This document shows positions 61,041 through 64,000 of a DNA stretch of 64,000 nt, piece after piece. Below the pieces are notes generated by a model that made no database searches, had not been told where the DNA came from, and saw only the letters and a list, made by a program, of their open reading frames with translations. Both the position numbers and the translations under genes were made by a program. The stretch comes from Flabesymbios commensalis (Eukaryota; Annelida; Polychaeta; Terebellida; Flabelligeridae), in the NCBI GenBank assembly GCA_964017125.1, contig CAXHKU010000939.1, positions 62,001-126,000 of the forward strand. Direction: 5' to 3'. How positions within the stretch are numbered: the stretch's first letter is position 1; each line of letters starts with the position of its first letter.

Positions 61041-64000
61041 AAAAAAATCAAGAGAAAAATTAGTGCACAAAATTCATCTGCGAAAAAAAACTGCACAAAA
61101 AAAATTCGCTAAAAAAATAGTGCACAAAAAAAATATCCGAAAAAAATTGCACAAAATTCAGCTTCGAAAAAAAAATTGTGCACAAAAAAATCCGCAAAAA
61201 ATAATTTTGCACAAAATTCATCCGCGAAAAAAATAATGCACAAAAAAAATCTGCGAAAAAAATAGAGCACAGAATTCATCCCCGAAAAAATTTACTGCAC
61301 AAAAAAAATTCGCTAAAAAAATAGTTAGAAAAAAACCCCGCAAAAAAAAATCCGTGAAAAAAAAAGTGCACAAAATTTATACACGAAAAAAAACAATGCA
61401 CAAAAAAAATCCGTGAAAAAAAATTCTGCGCAAAATTTATTCGCGAAAAAAAAAAAAATAGTGCAAAAAAAAATTAAGAAAAAAATAGTGCACAAAATTC
61501 ATCCGCGAAAAAAAAAGGCACAAAAAAATCTACGAAAAAATAGAGCACAAAAAAAAATCCGCTAAAAAAATTAGTGCAACAAAAAATCCGCGTAAAAAAA
61601 TCAGGCACGAAAAAAAAATCCTCGTAAAAATGTGTGCACAAAAAAAAAATCCGTTAAGAAAAATAGTGCACAAAAAAATCCGCCAAAAAAAATAATTCAC
61701 AATAATGCAAAAAAAAAGAATCCGCGAAAAAAATGTGCACAAAAAAAAAAAGCGAAAAAAATAGTGCACAAAAATCATTCGCGGAAAAAATTGTGCCCTA
61801 AAAAAAATCTGCGAAAAAAAATAGTGCAAAAAAAAAAAAATCCGGGAAAAAAAAGTGCACAAAAAAAAAATCCGCGAGAAAAAAAAAGCACAAAATTAAT
61901 CCGCGAAAAAAAAATAGTGCACAAAAAAAAACAGGAAAAAAATTAGTGCAGAAAATTTTACCTCGAAAAAAAACTGCACAAAAAAAAATTCGCTAAAAAA
62001 ATAGTGCACAAAAAAATCTCTGAAAAAAATTTGCACAAAATTCATCCGTAAAAAAAAATAGTGCACAAAAGAAAATCCGCAAAAAATAATTTTGCACAAA
62101 ATTCATCCGCAAAAAAAATAGTGCACAAAAAAATCTGCGAAAAAAAAGTGCACAAAAAAAAATTCCCTAAAAAAATTAGTGCACAAAAATCCGCGTAAAA
62201 AAAAAATGCACGAAAAAAAAATCCGCGTAAAAATGTGTGCACAAAAAAAAAATCCGTTAAGAAAAATAGTGCACAAAAAAATCCGCCAAAAAAAATAATT
62301 CACAATAATGCAAAAAAAAAGAATCCGCGAAAAAAATGTGCACAAAAAAAAAAAGCGAAAAAAATAGTGCACAAAAATCATTCGCGGAAAAAATTGTGCC
62401 CTAAAAAAAATCTGCGAAAAAAAATAGTGCAAAAAAAAAAAAATCCGGGAAAAAAAAGTGCACAAAAAAAAAATCCGCGAGAAAAAAAAAGCACAAAATT
62501 AATCCGCGAAAAAAAAATAGTGCACAAAAAAAAACAGGAAAAAAATTAGTGCAGAAAATTTTACCTCGAAAAAAAACTGCACAAAAAAAAATTCGCTAAA
62601 AAAATAGTGCACAAAAAAATCTCCGAAAAAAATTTGCACAAAATTCATCCGTAAAAAAAAATAGTGCACAAAAGAAAATCCGCAAAAAATAATTTTGCAC
62701 AAAATTCATCCGCAAAAAAAATAGTGCACAAAAAAATCTGCGAAAAAAAAAGTGCACAAAAAAAAATTCCCTAAAAAAATTAGTGCACAAAAATCCGCGT
62801 AAAAAAAAATCCGCGTAAAAATGTGTGCACAAAAAAAAAATCGTTAAGAAAAATAGTGCACAAAAAAAATTCAAGAAAAATAGTGCACAAAAAAATCATG
62901 AGAAAAATTAGTGCACAAAAAACCAACGAAAAAAAATCCGCGAAAAAAAAGTTCACAAAATTCATCCACGAAAAAAATAGTGCACAAAAAATCCGCGAAA
63001 AAAAATGTACACGAAATTCATAAGCATAAAAAAATAGTGCACAAAAAAAAATTCAAGAAAAATAGTGCACAAAAAAATCAATAAAAAAATTAGTGTACAG
63101 AATTCATCCGCAAAAAAATTTACTGCACAAAAAAAATTCGCTAAAAAAAATAGTTAAAAAAAAAACCCGCGAAAAAAATCCCTGAAAAAAATAGTGCACA
63201 AAATTTATACACGAAAAAAAAACAATGCACAAAAAAAATCAGTGAAAAAAAATTCTGCGCAAAATTTATCAGCGAAAAAAAAAATAATAATGCCAAAAAA
63301 AATTAAGAAAAAAATTGTGCACAAAATTCATTCGCGAAAAAAATAAGGCACAAAAAAATCCACGAAAAAATAGAGCACAAAAAAAATCCGCTAAAAAAAT
63401 TAGTGCACAAAAAATCCGCGTAAAAAAATCATGCACGAAAAAAAAATCCGCGTAGAAATGTGTGCACAAAAAAAAATCCGTTAAGAAAAATAGTGCACAA
63501 AAAAATCCGCAAAAAAAAATAATTCACAAAAAAAATCTACGAAAAAAATAGTGCAAAAAAAAAAAATTCGCAAAAAAATGTGCACAAAAAAAAAAAGTGC
63601 ACAAAAATCATTCGTGGAAAAAATTGTGCCCTAAAAAAAATCTTCAAAAAAAAAAGTGCAAAAAAAAACATCCGCGAAAAAAAAAGTCCACAAAAAAAAA
63701 ATCCGCGAGAAAAAAAGTGCACAAAGTTAATCCGCGAAAAAAAAAAGTGCACAAAAAAAAAACAAGAAAAAATTAGTGCAGAAAATTTAACCTCAAAAAA
63801 AAACTGCACAAAAAAAAATTCGCTAAAAAAATAGTGCACAAAAAAATCTCCGAAAAAAATTTGAACAAAATTCAGCCGTAAAAAAAAATAGTGCACAAAA
63901 AAAAATCCGCAAAAAAAAATTTTGCACAAAATTCATACGCGAAAAAAATAGTGCACAAAGAAATCTGCGAAAAAAATAGTGCACAAAAAAAATCTGCTAA
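61041..64000. repeat. Terminal satellite block with 603 bp duplication
   Basis: The stretch continues the monomers seen at 48-54 kb (ACCCGCG, TATACACG, AATCATTCG, TTCGTGG). A 603 bp tandem duplication occupies most of 61.6-62.8 kb, and from 62.8 kb the order returns to that of 50.6-51.2 kb. The window ends inside the array. Confidence 0.8.
61623..62813. repeat. 603 bp tandem duplication
   Basis: CGTAAAAATGTGTGCAC starts at 61,623 and 62,226, and markers stay 603 bp apart to about 62,700. Shared private features include CACAATAATGC, ATCCGGGAAAA and ACAGGAAAAAAATTAG. A third start of the same monomer comes after only 588 bp, at 62,814, because one copy lacks 15 bp containing ATGCACG, half a monomer. 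Confidence 0.88.

Larger units (their letters stand above)
1..64000. repeat. Satellite array of ~29-30 bp A-rich monomers, fills window
   Basis: Every line of the window can be parsed into a monomer of about 29-30 bp. For example, successive GTGCAC-type cores between 729 and 936 are spaced 30, 30, 30, 30, 30, 28 and 29 bp. The monomer has two GC-bearing cores, GTGCAC and CCGCG, each short and palindromic or nearly so, separated by A-tracts of about 6-10 bp. Common variants are ATGCAC, CTGCAC, TTGCAC and GTGAAC for the first core, and CTGCG, CCACG, CCGTG, CCGCA, CAAG and CTACG for the second. The consensus is about 60% A on the + strand (counted on one consensus unit, not computed for the window). 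Orientation never switches. No unrelated sequence longer than about 10 bp was found. This is established satellite architecture; species and chromosomal position are not determinable here. Confidence 0.97.

Noticed and set aside
1-64000. CRISPR array (regular short repeats of about 30 bp)
   Set aside because: There are no unique spacers; the units are tandem and degenerate along their whole length, and no cas genes are present.
1-64000. CENP-B-box-like or telomeric motif
   Set aside because: No stretch fits the TTCG....A..CGGG pattern, and no TTAGG or TTAGGG tandem run was found on either strand. TTAGG appears only singly in monomers such as TTAGGCCGTAAAA.
1-64000. Low-complexity bacterial or organellar sequence
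   Set aside because: Tens of kilobases of nested HORs with no gene are not a feature of bacterial or typical organelle genomes.

Overview
The whole 64 kb window is satellite DNA. I find no gene, tRNA, rRNA, CRISPR array or transposable element in it. Everything derives from one A-rich monomer of about 29-30 bp with two short palindromic cores about half a monomer apart: GTGCAC (usually in TAGTGCACAAAA) and CCGCG (usually in ATCCGCGAAAAAA). The two are separated by runs of A on the + strand. Monomers come in two main forms, with ATTCATC or with plain A's before the CCGCG core, and these often alternate to give a roughly 60 bp dimer. All copies lie head to tail; no block is inverted. The many Lys/Asn-rich (+ strand) and Phe-rich (- strand) open frames follow from a monomer close to a multiple of three and from A-tract codons, and are not genes.

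An array this long, with nested higher-order repeats (HORs), points to a eukaryote and probably to constitutive heterochromatin (pericentromeric, subtelomeric or a knob). I cannot name the species. I recognise no telomere repeat or CENP-B-box-like motif.

Layout by HOR family. (1) 1-12.2 kb: about 1.235 kb units, compatible with three 412 bp modules, nested in a 3.43 kb super-unit. (2) 12.2-18.0 kb: units of 1335, 1104 and 1910 bp. (3) 18.0-21.75 kb: alternating 943 and 805 bp units, a 1748 bp HOR. (4) 21.75-24.6 kb: return of the 1.235 kb family, about 2.1 kb of which matches 1.64-3.74 kb at a nearly constant distance of 20,864 bp; it ends at an odd 11-bp-repeat junction. (5) 24.6-27.5 kb: 1357 bp family. 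(6) 27.5-34.88 kb: three copies of a 2353 bp HOR, the first enlarged by a 356 bp internal duplication. (7) 34.9-46.1 kb: about 400 bp family blocks alternating with a longer family that carries T-tracts. (8) 46.1-50.05 kb: a family with a 1700 bp repeat. (9) 50.05-54.1 kb: a 1.2 kb family with small duplications. (10) 54.1-58.0 kb: the family-7 blocks again. (11) 58.0-61.04 kb: a clean 1520 bp tandem duplication. (12) 61.04-64 kb: includes a 603 bp tandem duplication.

The picture is of repeated unequal exchange or slippage at many scales (15, 30, 116, 356, 404, 603, 1104, 1235, 1520, 2353, 3433 bp). Some duplications are nearly identical and therefore recent. No function can be assigned from sequence alone. 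The most distinctive property is the regular alternation of two palindromic GC cores and A-tracts, kept in one orientation over 64 kb.
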